A DNA stretch of 64,000 bases from Tetrastigma voinierianum (GCA_016808115.1 JAEQBH010000986.1:744001-808000), one strand, 5' to 3'; shown: positions 1 through 12,388, numbered from the stretch's first letter. The notes: generated by a model not told the origin, from the letters alone. A program made the numbers and translations.

Positions 1-546
1 GTGAGCATGATTGGTGATGTCATAAAGATATAAATTATATTTTTAAAAATTTTAAAACTATAAAATATATAATCTAATATTTATAATATTATTTATTCAT
101 TTTATATTATTTATTAATATTTTACTTTTTATGAAACATAATATCTCTAATATTTAAATAGAAAATTGATTGAAAATGCAAAAAAAAACATTATATATTT
201 ATATTTATATTTTTCAAATTATAATAATATGTTTTTTATTAGAATTCCTAAAATTGTGTGTTGTAGCCAAGTAGTCATGCATATATTAGAGACTAAACTC
301 AGATTCTACCTGCCTTGACAATTATGTTTTTGACTTAAAGCCTCTTTAGTCCCACATCGGATAGGAACTGAGGTTCACAAGCGTTCATACAGCATGTTGT
401 GCTGAGAGTAGTCCATAAATCAATAACTTGTGGTGAGTTTAATACAACACATAGTACTTTGTGGTAAAAGGTAACACAAATCCAAATCCATGAATTGAGG
501 TGAGCCCAAGTTGTTAGTCAACTAATAGTTTAGGAGGTCCTAATTA
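1..546. other. AT-rich intergenic DNA
   Basis: No gene is visible. The first ~250 bases are very AT-rich with long A and T runs. Positions 499-522 and 630-653 share the phrase GGTGAGCCCAAGTTGTT, a short local duplication leading into the tandem array downstream. A snRNA-promoter-like motif sits at 349-359 and is listed separately. Confidence 0.6.
349..359 (+). promoter_or_regulatory. USE-like element (GTCCCACATCG)
   Basis: The sequence GTCCCACATCG matches the upstream sequence element of plant U-snRNA genes (consensus RTCCCACATCG). In real snRNA promoters a TATA box follows about 25-35 bp downstream. None is obvious here, and no U-snRNA body is recognised in the next 150 bases. It is most likely a relic or a dispersed repeat that carries the motif. 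Confidence 0.3.
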
Positions 547-2900
547 ATGAGGGATGTGCAATGAGTATTAATAAGAGGTGTTTAAATGATGACATGGGGA
601 TGAGAGAGAGATGAATAGAGCCATTAATGAGGTGAGCCCAAGTTGTTGGTCGACGGTCAAATCGACTTGATTAGCCGATCCAATCAGGTTTTAAAAACAT
701 TTATATTATCTAAATCCTTATTAAGCGCTTTGAAACTTTTAAACTCAAACTTTTCTGTGAGGCGTAAAAGGCCGACTCTTTTTGGTGAACAGAAAAAATC
801 AAGCCAATCTTAAAATTTACTGGCTTTGTCTCCATAATTTCGAAACACATCTACATCATGAGTTAGAAATAATCTTAACATCATAATAAAAAACGATCTA
901 TTTCAATATAACGGCATTAATGAGGGATATGTAGTGGGCATTAATAAGAGGTGTTTAAATGATGACACATGGTTAGAGAGGAATGATTGGCCATTCGCGG
1001 GGTGTTTTTAGAAAAGTGAACTATATAATTCTATTTGGGCTGTTTGATCACTCGATTCCTTTGGCGAATCGATGGTTTATGGTCGATTGAGTATCCCGTC
1101 TGGTAGTGAATCGAATCAGTAGCGGTTGATGGTGTCGGCAAATCCCACTTTAGTTCGGTTCGATTTTACGCATTAACTCATGCATGACATATAAAAAAAT
1201 ATCGTATTGTTGGGCTACGAGGCGCCATCTGTTCAGAACAAACAGCGTTATCTAAATCTCTTAATGTGGCGTCAAGTAAAAACACAGGCTTTTTCGTGGC
1301 ACACAGGTCGAAGCTCTTTTGGCAGCTCACAAAAAAATTCAAATCAGTCTTCAAATTCACTGGATTTGCCTTCTTAATTTCAAAACACACCTATAACATG
1401 AGTTAAAAATAATCTCATCATCATAATAAAGAACAATTTATTTCAGCAAGTGACATTAATGAGGGATGTGGAGTGGGCATTAATAAAAGGTATTTAAACG
1501 ATTACACGTGGCTGTAAGAGAAATGAGTTAAGCCATTAATGGGGTGTTTAAATGAACCGTTCAGTTCTCTTGGGACCGTCTGGTTCACTCGGTTCACCAA
1601 CTGAACCACTGAGTGAATCGTGTGGTGGTTTTGAGTAAGGTTCGATCATGGCGTTCCCCCGATTGGTTGTCGATTTGGCAAGTGAATCGGGCAGAAAGCG
1701 TCGGCGGTCAAATGGTATGATGAAATTGGAGTCTGGTCGTTAAAAACGTTAAATATTGCGCATATGAAGCAAAATAATAAATTAATCTTGCCAGCGCCAG
1801 TGCTCGTTAAAACGGCGTTATCTAAATCATTACTAGTAACACAAACATCAAGTAAAAAACTTAGACTTTTTCATGTAAGCCTAAGGCCAAACCCTCTTTT
1901 AATGAAAGCAAACAAATCTAAGCCAATCTTCAAATTCATTGGCTTTGTCTCCATAATTTCGAAACACACCTACAACATGAGTTAAAAATAATTTCAACAT
2001 CATAATAAAGAACGATTTATTTCAATACTGCGACATTAATGAGGGATGTGTAGTGTGCATGAATAAGAGGTGTTTTTAATGATGACATGTGGTCGGGAGA
2101 GAGATGAGTTCATCCATTAATGAGGTGTTTAAGTGAATTGTTCGATTATCTTGGAATAGTTCGGTTCACTACGTTCGATGGCCAAACCAATGGTTTAGTC
2201 GGTTCAATCTTGGTTTAATTGGTAATCGGTATGGTGAAAAAGTAAATCGAGCCAAGCTTGATCGATTGTGATGGACTCGTGGCGTGCGATCGTCGATCCA
2301 GTTTAAACGTTGAATTATTGTCACATTATGAAATAAAAAGCTATGGCTATTGAAGGCGGCAGGCGCGTCTTCATTCTAATTGAAGACAGTATCTAAATCG
2401 CTACTAGTAACACAAGCATCAAGTAAAAACTTAAAAACTTTTTATCGACTACAAGGCGAACTTCTTTCTTTTGGTGAAAACAAGCTAGAGTAGTACGATC
2501 TTGAAATTCACTGGCTTTGTCTCCGTAATTTCGAAACACACCTACACAATGAGTTAAAAATAATCTCAACATCATAATAAAAAACGATCTATTTCAACAT
2601 AGATGCATTAATGCGGGATGTGTAGTGGGGGCTTTGATAAGAGGTGTTTAAATGATGACACGTGGTTGGGAGAGAGATGAATTTAGCCATTAATTGGGTG
2701 TTTAAGTGAACCGTTCGGTTCTCTTGGGATCGTTCGATTTCTTTCGGTTGTGAAGTCCAGGAAGGCCAAACGGTTTAATAAGTTCAATCACGTCGATTGG
2801 TAATCGATTTGATATAATCTCATCGGTAAGCGATAGATCGACGGTTAATCGGTTTGACGATAAAGTTCGATCTGTTTAAAAACGATGTATTTATCTGGAT
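547..2900. repeat. Diverged tandem array, ~570-bp unit
   Basis: A core beginning ATGAGGGATGTGTAGTGGGC recurs at about 547, 919, 1459, 2039 and 2609, giving intervals of ~372, 540, 580 and 570 bp. Each later copy is preceded by the same ~140-bp block (CTGGCTTTGTCTCC, then TTTCGAAACACACC, then CATCATAATAAA) and followed by GTTCGGTTCTCTTGGGA-type sequence. The first interval is short, so one unit has probably lost ~200 bp. No coding capacity is shared between copies. This is a low-copy satellite-like array; I do not recognise the family. Confidence 0.75.
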
Positions 2901-5900
2901 TACAGTCGTAATTTTTCAACCAACAACATGATTTTTGCCTGCCCCTTTAACAAACAATTCGAAATTAACATTTCCTTCATAAAATCAACTCTATTTATTC
3001 ATACTTTTCAACTCAAGATGACCTAATCGTTTACATGCCTTGCATGTGGACCACTCATAGTTTATCAAATGGTTAAGATTCCACCTGATTTAATGAAAAT
3101 CCAATCTCTTTACTGCCACTTCAATTTATTTATTTAACTAAAATGATCCAAAACAATATTCAGAAATATTTATTATACTTCTAATTTCTTTTAATAATAT
3201 TTTTTCCTAATTAAATTAATAAAAATAAAGAAATACTGTCATATATATATATATATACTATATATATATATATATATATATTTCTAATAATTTTTATAAC
3301 TTGTTGGTTCATGTGACAATATTCTTCATTCTTATTAATTTAATAGTCTAAAACAACATTAAGATATTTGTTATACTTCTAATTTCATTTAAGGAGTTTT
3401 TCTTAATTTTCCATGATTATTTGTCAAATTTTAGTCGATCAAAATTTTGTGCCAACATTTTGCATTACCCTATATTATGATATTTCATAAATCAAGTTGT
3501 AATATATTTCCATAATTGCAAAATTTTCAATCGGAATTGTTGGAAAGATAATGTAGTCCCAAATTAGGATTTTCTTTTCATTACTCAATCTGATTGATAA
3601 AGAAATATTGTTTGACTCCTTATTCTACTTTTATACATACTACGTTATAGGTGTCATCTTCCTAGTCACTATCAGGATATGCGATAGTGGTGGTGTAGTG
3701 TTCCATTGTTTGTTGGACTCATGGCACGAGAATCTTCAGGTTGTATATCGATTTTCGCCGTCTTATGAACGGGCATGCTCGGGTTCCTTCGAAGTGCACT
3801 TATAACTCAGTCACTCTAATGTGCTAATCACTCATCTCGGGCCCTATGTTCTTGTCCTAAGCCAACTCGATTGGTTTTACACTTGATCCTTTATCGCGTT
3901 CTCCCAAGTTATCTTAGCAACTCAGGCATTTTTTTGTCATGACCATTCTATGCAGGCAATTTATTCGCATCTAGGTCCGATTTAGATGAACAGAAGTGTG
4001 ATCTAAATTTTGGGGATTTTAATGAAGAGGTCATGATCTACAATTGATCTTGTTGAAATTGTTGAAATAGGGGATTGTTTAGTTTTTAGATGTCTATAAA
4101 TATATGAAATACTTTATAAGGTTTAAGGGATTGTGAGGTATTATGGGCATTATAAAGTTTTGTGGTTTGTTTCTGTTGGAGATATTTATTGTCATAATCT
4201 TAGGCAAAATTGTGTTGTATGTTTTAGTAGTCTGATTGATACTATAAGGGGGTGTAACATGAATTGTCTTAATGTTAGTGGACGAGTTGGTGGATCAAGC
4301 TATGTGACAAAATTTATCATATTCAGTCAAATTGGATTCTGGAGTGAATGTTATGAAGATTGAGCTGATGTTCTATAAGACGGATAAGGAAGATTAGAAG
4401 GTGATTGTGGACAGATCAAGTCTAGAAGATCGGACCATATTTGATGAGTTTTATTTAGAAAGAAGATATTCCATAATGATAAATATATAATGAAATCATA
4501 ATCTTCTGATTGCCATGTTATGATAGAATAGGAAACGTGGAGATCCAGAATTTCATGGATTGATCTCCTAGAGGATATTAAATAAGGGACACGTTTTGAA
4601 GTAGGGATACCATAAGAAAATGTAGAAACACCCCATGTGCAAAAGCGGTGTGGTTGTGAGTTAAATACTGCGTAAGTATTGCACAAATCGAAGAGGGTTT
4701 TTATCGTGCTGATAAAAAAGTGTTGTTAGAACGTGAGAGTGATGGTTTCTGGGGTGGGAGATCTGTTTGTGTTTTGTGTAAGGGTGGTAAGGCGTGAAGA
4801 AAGATGCATGTATAAAGTAGTATAACTGTTACAGAAATAGGTGAAGTCTTGGCATGGGGCTGAGATCCGTGAATGTGGAATGGTAGAATAGTGTGACTAA
4901 CCTACGTGTTGTGTGCATATATTGTTGATTTACTCTCGTGCTTTTATTTCTATCAAGAGAATTACAACTAATTCTGCAAATAGGATGATTCATAACTTGA
5001 GTGCATTTGATTATTCTAATATGGCGGGAAGGCACATCTCTAAACAAGCAGATTTCCTTTTAGTTTCCAATAGCTGCAATACTCCAATCATGTATCAATA
5101 TTAGAGATTGTGGATTTCTCCTCCTCTATTTATTGTTTCCTCTTAATTAGGGTTTCTAAATTTGTTTGTTTTTTTTTTAGTATTTTGATCTTTTAATATT
5201 GTTTTAATAATAATCATGTTTATCATACCTAGTTCATGTAATAAATCACTCAACATTTTAAAAAGATAAGACATAGCAAGAAGAGAGGTCTAAAGTTTGA
5301 GTCTTAGTATGGGTAATTTACTACATTGTAACTAAAATGTTTAATTGTAAAATAATAATAATAATAAAGAATGTACTTTTTTTTTATAAGTAGAAAAAAT
5401 GGTTTTCTCCTCAAGTTTGGTTTCCTGTTTTTGAAAACTGTTATTGAGAATAGTTTTTGAAAATACAAAGAACTATGTATTTTCCATATTCTCTATATTA
5501 TTCAAACCAAAAAAAAAAAAAATTGAGAATCAAACTGTCATGTTTCCTTATTCTCCTTATTTTTTAGAACATGAAACATGTGCCAAACATGCTCATAGTT
5601 TCGGAACACATTTTTGAAATGCAATACTCTTAAACCCTAATTTCGAATTTCAGTTTCAAGTAATTTTTTGTTAAAATAAAAAAGTGAAATATGACATACT
5701 TGAACGATAGATTTTTTTTTTTAAAAAAATAGACCCTTATTTTTTTAGTCAAAAGTAGCATTACTACTATGAAATATTAAACGAAATGTTTAAAACTTTA
5801 GAATAAGATTTAAAAGTAAAATATCAATTTTATTTTTGATTTATTAATAAATTTAGTTACTTATTAAAAATGAAAATATAAAATTAAAATTTAATTTTTA

Positions 5901-6756
5901 TGAAATCGTTAGAATTTTTTAATTCCTATTTTCCAAATAACATTGCGATTCACTTATCTCTTATTCCTAATTTTATTACTAACCCAAAAATACCCTAAAT
6001 ATATTAATCCACTCAATATTTAATATTATTGTTGTCTTATTTTTAAGCTGTTGTAAGATGATAAAATGGTTGTCATTTTCTTCATTTTGGCCATTCCATT
6101 ATAACTATTAATGGTACAAAAGAAGGGCGACACTTGGTCCCATGGCAATATAGTTAGCTCAAGCATACATAATGCTAGGTTGCAATTGTTTTTTGGCTTT
6201 TTACTTAAAGTAAATTTGCTTTCAATATTCAATTTATTTGTTTTTTAACTTTTCATAATTTGTTGCTCGATTTTTTTTTTTTAAATTTTTGGCTGAATAA
6301 AAAAGCTAAAATATTTGATTTTTTTTACTTTTTCTTAATTATTTTTTAAATAGTTTTTCTATTAAAAAACTAAATATTATAATATAAGAAAATTATATTC
6401 TTTATGATCCAATTGAAACAATGATATGTTTCATACTAATTAAATAAAATCATATATATATATTAAAAGATTGATTTAAAAAAAATGATTAAATATTTAA
6501 TCATATTAAGCACTATATATATAGAACAAAAGGTTTTTTCAAAATTAAGTGAAAAAACAAACTCCACATCCAATTTTGGATATCAAGTGACCATATCTTC
6601 CACCTCATGTAGATAAGTATATTATTCTTTCATGAATTGAATTTTTTGTGAAGAACTTTATATAAATTTAAGATATTATTGAAATTCACTGATTCGAGAA
6701 GTTATCTGAGTGATTATGACATCCTGGCTTCTAGCCTTCCAGAGCATTGCTTAGGA
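2901..6756. other. AT-rich intergenic DNA, no gene seen
   Basis: Only short, unrelated ORFs are present. A TA dinucleotide run lies at 3241-3282. Segments near 3142-3220 and 3348-3410 resemble each other (CTTCTAATTTC-type phrases), suggesting an old ~200-bp duplication. The stretch 3600-5100 is slightly less AT-rich and may be an old, unrecognisable transposon relic, but no domain can be read. From 5100 to 6740 poly-A/T tracts dominate. Confidence 0.5.
3241..3282. repeat. TA microsatellite
   Basis: An almost pure TA run is broken once by a CTATA interruption in the middle. It lies inside AT-rich intergenic DNA. Confidence 0.9.
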
Positions 6757-7572
6757 CAAGGTTTGAAAAATGTCGGAAATATCGGCGATATTTCGTGTAA
6801 CGGTGATACGATATTTCACTTTTCGATTATGGAGTCATAGAAATTTCGAACTTATCGATTTTAAATGAAATTATTGATGTCGGCCGGTTTTACCGATTTT
6901 CCATTCCAGAAATATCAGTGTGATGTGAATCGGTCTTACATTATTCTTGTTCGCCATCATTCTAGTTAATGCATTTGTGTGCACGTAAAATGGAGGAATT
7001 TGTTGTTGTTGAGGGGTTCGAGCCTCTCTGCAAAAATGTAGTTCCAACCTCTATCCAGCTAGACTGGAATCTTGCTTTGTAATATATATTCTGAAATTTT
7101 AATATATTGTCTTTAATTTATGAATATTTTTTAATAAGTTTATGAATAATATTTTAATCATTTATAATAGCTAAATATAAATATAAAATATATAAAAATA
7201 TTGTATTCTATGTTGTTATTACAATTTCCAAATTTAAAAAAACTATTGAATAAATATTTTGTATAAATCATATAAAAAATAATTTATTTCTTAATTAAAT
7301 ATATTTTAATAAAAATCATTTAAATTTTTATAAACAAATATATAAAATATATAGGAAAAGGAAAGCAAAAAAATCAAATCTAATTGATATTATCATTCTT
7401 TATGCTTAAAATAATTTTAATAAGTATTAACTTAAATATATTCTTAATTTTTAAATAATTTTAGTATAAATATTTATGTAAAAATATCAAAATCGATATA
7501 TCTAAGATATATCAGATATATCGTAAAAATCAAATCTTAGATATATCAGTCAAGCAGATATTTTCATCCTTG
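6757..7572. mobile_element. hAT-like MITE (non-autonomous DNA transposon)
   Basis: The left end reads CAAGGTTTGAAAAATGTCGG. The right end read on the other strand is CAAGGATGAAAATATC, an imperfect terminal inverted repeat. Flanks GCTTAGGA and ATGTAGGA agree at 5 of 8 positions, as expected for a decayed 8-bp hAT target duplication. The ends are rich in ATATCGG/CGATAT phrases, and the 816-bp interior is AT-rich without an ORF. It would depend on a transposase supplied elsewhere. The family assignment rests on end structure and duplication length only. Confidence 0.6.
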
Positions 7573-9752
7573 ATGTAGGACGCTAAGGTGCTTATATGTT
7601 TTCATACATTTTTCTTCACGTTAAAAAATATTTTTCTCTTCTACTGGTATCTAATTATATAATCCTATATAATTAACAAAATATATCTAAAAATCTGCTC
7701 TCTCTTTTTATAATACCAGAGTCATCCTCGATTATAATTATTAATGGTGTGAAAGATTAGTGACACGATATCATGCTCATATATATATATATTGTAAACT
7801 AGAGCATACCAAATGCTGGTAAAAATTAGAAAAGCGTGGGGCTGTTTGTTTCGGAGTTTTATTGTTTTTTGTTTTGAGAAGCAAGGAAAACAACATTACA
7901 CTAATAATATGGGTCTGATTGGTTCTATGTTTTGAAAATTATTGCGAAACGTGTTTTAAAAACACATAGGACACTTTATTTTAGTGCTTAAGTATTATTG
8001 TTAACTAGAATTTAATGTTTTTGTTTTATTTTTATGTTTTCAGAAAAAAACAAATTACCCAGTATAGTTTTTCTTTTCCTCGCTTTGTTTTTGTAGAATA
8101 GAAATAGTTTTTGAATATAAGCCAAGTATTTTCAATTACAATGAAACGATTTTCCGAGATACTTATTTATGTTTTGAAAAACAGAAACTAAACATGGTTA
8201 TTATTTTTCTACTATTATCATTTTTTTTTGTTTAATAAGAAAGTAGAATTAATTTTGAGAATGTTTCACTCCACAAGCATAAGGCAAGCACAAGCCAACC
8301 CATTTCCCTTTGTCACCCAAGCTTGAGAAAAATGCAATGTCCTACATGCTTTGTAGGTAGTGGGATGGATGCCTTTTCTTCTAGGCCCCCAAAAGCATCC
8401 ATGTTCTTATCTCCCATATAGGTCCCCCTCATAGGGATCAAAGCATCACGACCAAAAACACCTCTTTAAAAGTAGCCCCTTCTCCCATGGCCCAATCAAG
8501 ATAAGAAACTCTGTTTCTCAGATTGAGACTGCAGACTCCCCCAAATACTTTATGTTCAAAGAACTTGCAGTCTCAAGTCCCCTTCACTCCTAAATAGACC
8601 CTCACTCTCAACTCTATGCCTCCCTTATGGCCTTTGTCCCAAACTTCCCTCACACTTCTGATTCTCACGTGGGGGATATGGTTAAATTGGTGGCCTTCTT
8701 GGGATTCTCATCGCGACAATAGTTGTCTCGTCCAATGGATCAAGTTGACATCTAAGGTCTTGTCCTGTCTCCTCAACCAATCATCTAGAAATGGCTTTGT
8801 TATTTGTGTCGGGGAATGTAGGAGGATCGGGACCTACCATTTCATGATTTATGGACTCCATTCAATGCCCACTATTTTGAATTTTAACATTCCTATAGAT
8901 TCCAATAGATTCAAGAAATTGTTGAAAATGTATTTCATTATAGGGCTCATTTCATCATTAGCCCGTTTAATTCCTAGCAATTGATTGACCTAAAATAAAG
9001 ATGCATTCCTTATGAGAAGTTGGGACACCTAGTCAAGATATAATCATTTGCCCTTTTGTTTTACATATGATTTTAGTACGTTAAATAGTTAATAATTAAT
9101 TATCTTACATGTGAGAATATGTGGGTTGGTCTTTTCATGTTCTATATTTGTTTGCTCCCAAATCTTGAGATGAATCCATAATAAAACCAAGTAGCTTTAT
9201 AGATTTTATTAAAAATTCTTTTTCTTCTTCTTTAATATCATGTCACTACCCCATCATCATAGTTCTGAATTATTAGTTGATGGCCTTTTTTGGTCATCAC
9301 TCCTATGATAGATTACATAATTAGGCTTAAAACAAAATGTGTCATAATACTTAGGTGGGTTTGGAAACACAAAATTATTATCCAATGAGTTAACTTAATT
9401 CTTGCTTATATTAGAGAATATTTAGGGTTATCTTTATTATTTCAATGCTTTTACCTTTTTACCCTTGTATTGGTATATTTATATACATCAACTCTTTCAA
9501 TAATATATAGCCCAAAAGGTGACGTTTGTTTTTGAAACATCCTTGAAATTGTATCTTAAAAGTTAAAATGTTTCATTAAGTTGTTCTGACTAAAATTTTC
9601 ACCGATTTATTGTTGGGGGAAATTTTTTTAAAAGTATGAATAGAAAAAGTGAAAGCTTGACTTTTTCTATTCGACAGCAAATCTCCCTAAAATAAGAAAA
9701 GCTGTCGTTCTTGACAAGAGAAAAAAGAGTAGCAATGCTGCCTCTGGCTCTG
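7573..9752. other. Intergenic DNA, no confident gene
   Basis: Positions 7855-8210 hold TTTTGTTTTGAAAA-like phrases at both ends, a pattern seen in short plant MITEs, but the ends cannot be fixed. Positions 8280-8990 are less AT-rich and include the 122-codon ORF listed separately. No splice-joined gene can be read. Confidence 0.45.
8616..8984 (+). CDS. Unrecognised 122-codon ORF
   Basis: An ATG-initiated ORF of 122 codons in a stretch with higher GC than its surroundings. A CACGTG hexamer lies inside the reading frame. The predicted protein is Trp- and Leu-rich at its start (residues ~5-30) with no motif I recognise, and no related reading frame occurs elsewhere in the window. It could be an exon fragment, a relic or chance. 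I give it no function, and chance is the most likely explanation. Confidence 0.15.
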   Translation: MPPLWPLSQTSLTLLILTWGIWLNWWPSWDSHRDNSCLVQWIKLTSKVLSCLLNQSSRNGFVICVGECRRIGTYHFMIYGLHSMPTILNFNIPIDSNRFKKLLKMYFIIGLISSLARLIPSN

Positions 9753-10080
9753 GGATAGCCAGCGGGAGGGTTTGGGACGGGGCGGTCCCATCCCGACCGT
9801 TTATTTTTTTCAATTCCCAAACTTGTCTCATTTAAAAAATTAAACAGGGCGGGACGGAGATGGGAAAATTTCCAAACTTCATACGTTTTGATTTTATTTT
9901 TTTAATTTTAATTTTTTTATATTTTCTTTTTATTTTTATTATAATAAAATTTAATATTTTTCATAAAAATAAATATATTATGAATTTTTATAAATTATTT
10001 ATTAAAAACCATTATAATAATAATTATTATTTATATTAAAGTATAAATATAAAATAATAAAATTATTTTAACATTGCTCT
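9753..10080. mobile_element. Remnant of a GC-ended MITE
   Basis: The block GGGACGGGGCGGTCCC through GGGCGGGACGGAGATGGG, followed by an AT-rich interior, matches in inverted orientation the right half of the MITE at 11164-11656 (shared phrase TTTAATTTTTTAAAT between GC-rich ends). The opposite end is not recognisable before ~10080. This is a truncated copy of the same hAT-like family. Confidence 0.5.
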
Positions 10081-10714
10081 ATGTTGAACTGTGTGTATTA
10101 TTTTGGATCATGGTTCGTATTGCTTACGTTGATTTTACGCCGAGAAGCATTTGGGTTCATTTTTAAAATGAACTTAGCCTGGCGATTTCGACTTCGAAAT
10201 TTTAAGTATTAAAATCTCGTCAAAATCATTGCGACTATCGGCCGAGAAAATCGGGGAAATTTTTCACTTATCTCGAGTGACGAAACTTACTAAGATTCAT
10301 TTGCGAATTTCGATGAGGCAATTTACTTGAGCGCGATCGGATTTCGTCATCGAATCTAATTTAATTTCCTGGCCCTTATGACAATTTATTGTTTTTATTA
10401 TTTTATGAAGTTTTTTGAAAATTTTCTATGAGTACTCTGTTTTATAAGGAGTTACAATATTGGGCCGATGGTTTGGGAAAACTCATTGATGAACAAGCGA
10501 TTAAAACCAGGATTAAACACTAGTGTATTCTAGGAAGCAGAGGCGGGTAGAACTTCAGAAATAAATAAGTCAAGTTGCATTCTATAACTCTATAATATTA
10601 AAAACTTAACATTTTAATGCCAATGCTGTGTACTATTAAGCATTAAGCTCCAAAAAAATTCTATTCGAATTAGTAAAAAAAAAGCTCAAACCTTACTGAG
10701 TACATTTTCATAAT
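10081..10714. other. Region holding the presumed copia 5' LTR (end not fixed)
   Basis: The copia PBS begins at about 10717, so a 5' LTR should end just before it (…CATTTTCA then TAATA). The matching 3' LTR is outside the window, so the LTR start cannot be placed by comparison. Nothing else is recognisable; 10089-10370 is moderately GC-rich without an ORF. Confidence 0.4.
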
Positions 10715-10715
10715 A

Positions 10716-10727
10716 TGGTATCGGAGG
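10716..10727 (+). other. Copia primer-binding site (tRNA-iMet type)
   Basis: TGGTATCGGAGG is close to the plant TGGTATCAGAGC sequence complementary to the 3' end of initiator tRNA-Met. It stands ~55 bp before the gag region, the expected position for priming of minus-strand synthesis. The mismatches are consistent with decay. Confidence 0.6.
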
Positions 10728-11163
10728 AGCAATAAGCAACAGCAAACCCTAGTCATGCATCACCACGCTCATGGCTACTCATGATCCACCTCCTTCTTTA
10801 GCCTTTATTCTCCCCAATAGTCGACGCCTCCTCTTTACCCTTTGTTGGCGTGCCCTCTTATACTACCGGTCTACGGCCAAATTGACGTCTCAGAACTTAA
10901 TCATTCTCAATGTCATTGCTCAGGCACCGCTCAAATTACTCTGCGTGGCGGCTACAATTTACATCTCTTTTTATTTGGTCGACTTGCCCACAGGACCTTG
11001 ATGGCTCAGTTGTGTGTCCTCCTCAGCGATAACTCTACGTCTTTCTTCTCCCTCCCGGAAATCACGGATTATACTCTCAGCTGCAGCGAGAATCGGTGCT
11101 TCTTAAATACGATTATCGGATCAGTCCCTCCAGCGCTCGTGCGGTTTACTCTCCACCACGGCC

Positions 11164-11350
11164 CAGAGATGGCAACGAGGCGGGTTATTTCGGCTTCTCG
11201 CCCCGTCCCTCCCCTAATGGGACAGGTTTGGTTTAACTATTATCGGGTTTTTTAATTGGAGTTCGGTATTGTTATCTTTAAGCCTGCTTCCGCCTAAGCC
11301 TACGCCTTGATTATATTTAAAAAATATTTTATTATTATTTTATTTTATAC

Positions 11351-11428
<78 letters not shown>

Positions 11429-11656
11429 TATATATATAGTAGAATAATTTTTAATAAATAATTTATAAAAATTCATAATATTTTTATTTTTATAGAAATG
11501 TATTAATTTTAATATAGTAAAAATAAAAATAAACAAATATAAAAACAAAAAAATATGCTTGAGGAGTTTAGGAATTTTCCCATCCCCGCCAACCCGCCTT
11601 GCCCCGTTTAATTTTTTAAATGGGCCTCATCCCAATCCCGCCCCATTGCCATCCCT
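11164..11656. mobile_element. MITE inserted in copia gag
   Basis: The left end CAGAGATGGCAACGAGGCGG and the right end, which reads AGGGATGGCAATGGGGCGGG on the other strand, form terminal inverted repeats. The interior is AT-rich and contains a long TA run. CTCCACCA on the left and ATCCACCA on the right may be a target duplication, although extra bases separate the left copy from the TIR. It carries no transposase. The end sequence fits hAT-type MITEs widespread in plants. Its removal restores continuity of gag homology. Confidence 0.7.
11354..11426. repeat. TA microsatellite inside the MITE
   Basis: About 36 uninterrupted TA units. The IY-repeat ORF on the minus strand here is a by-product of this run. 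Confidence 0.95.
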
Positions 11657-12218
11657 ATCCACCATATCTCAAGCTACGTGGGCCACACTCGAGAAGACAT
11701 ATGCCTTTCTCCCTCCCGTGGTCGGATCATGGTCCATTGCCAAAATCTTGCTAGTCCTCAGCAAGGTAATCAAACCATTACAGAATATATGCAAGATGTC
11801 AAACACAACATTGACTCTCTTGCTCTCATGAATGTCCATGTTGACTTTTATGAGCTCTCCATTTGTGTCTTGAACGGACTTGGCCCGACCTACTCGAACT
11901 TATCCCATGCTCTACAAGTTCGGGACACTCCAGTTACGTTTGAGGAGTTGTTTGAGCAACTACTAAGTTACGAGGCCCCAAATGAAAGCCTTAGTTCCTT
12001 TGGCACCGTCCGTCCTCCCTTCAGCCACTGCCTTCACTACTTTGGTTGGTCCTTCCTCGCATCATCGGTCAACCACTCATGGTGAATGGAACCATGCCCG
12101 ATCTCAACAGTCATGGACCTTGGGCGCCCCCCCAGCAATATCGATATGCTCCTCCTCTTCAGTCTTCGCCGCATCCAGCTCCACCGACTTAGCTCGGGCA
12201 TAACCACTACCTGGGGTA

Positions 12219-12388
12219 ATGTCAACTCTATGGTGTGACCAGGCACTCTACTCTGTAGTGCGGTTCTCCTTCCACCTCGACCCCTTCCAAGCTCGAGCGT
12301 TGTCAACTCTATTGTACAATCGGGCACTCTACTCGGCGGTGTGGTTCTCCTTCCACCTCAGCCCTTGCCTTGTTTCCCCCAGCTCTTG
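12219..12388 (+). repeat. 85-bp tandem duplication in copia
   Basis: The phrase GTCAACTCTATGGTGTGACC…GGTTCTCCTTCCACCTC at 12219 recurs at 12304 with ~85% similarity by eye (GTCAACTCTATTGTACAATC…GGTTCTCCTTCCACCTC). It lies between gag and the protease/integrase region and adds length to an already broken frame. Confidence 0.7.

Larger units (their letters stand above)
10771..12090 (+). pseudogene. Ty1/copia gag (decayed, interrupted by a MITE)
   Basis: Nucleocapsid polyprotein of a copia element, which forms the cytoplasmic particle. Reading frames before 11160 and after 11657 belong to one gag. The second part, about residues 30-90 of the frame starting at 11678, carries the conserved gag pattern (YMQDVKHNIDSLA, then LNGLGPTYSNL, then FEELFEQLLSYEA) typical of the UBN2-like domain of Ale/Retrofit copia elements. 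The frame shifts more than once and a ~490-bp MITE splits it, so no functional product is expected. No zinc knuckle can be read clearly after 12090. Confidence 0.75.

Noticed and set aside
349..560. U-snRNA gene
   Set aside because: Only the USE motif is present; no TATA box at the right distance and no snRNA body or Sm site.
4351..4686. 111-codon ORF on the minus strand
   Set aside because: No recognisable motif and no supporting context; length is compatible with chance in 64 kb.
11345..11548. 67-codon ORF on the minus strand
   Set aside because: It is an (IY)n product of the TA microsatellite.
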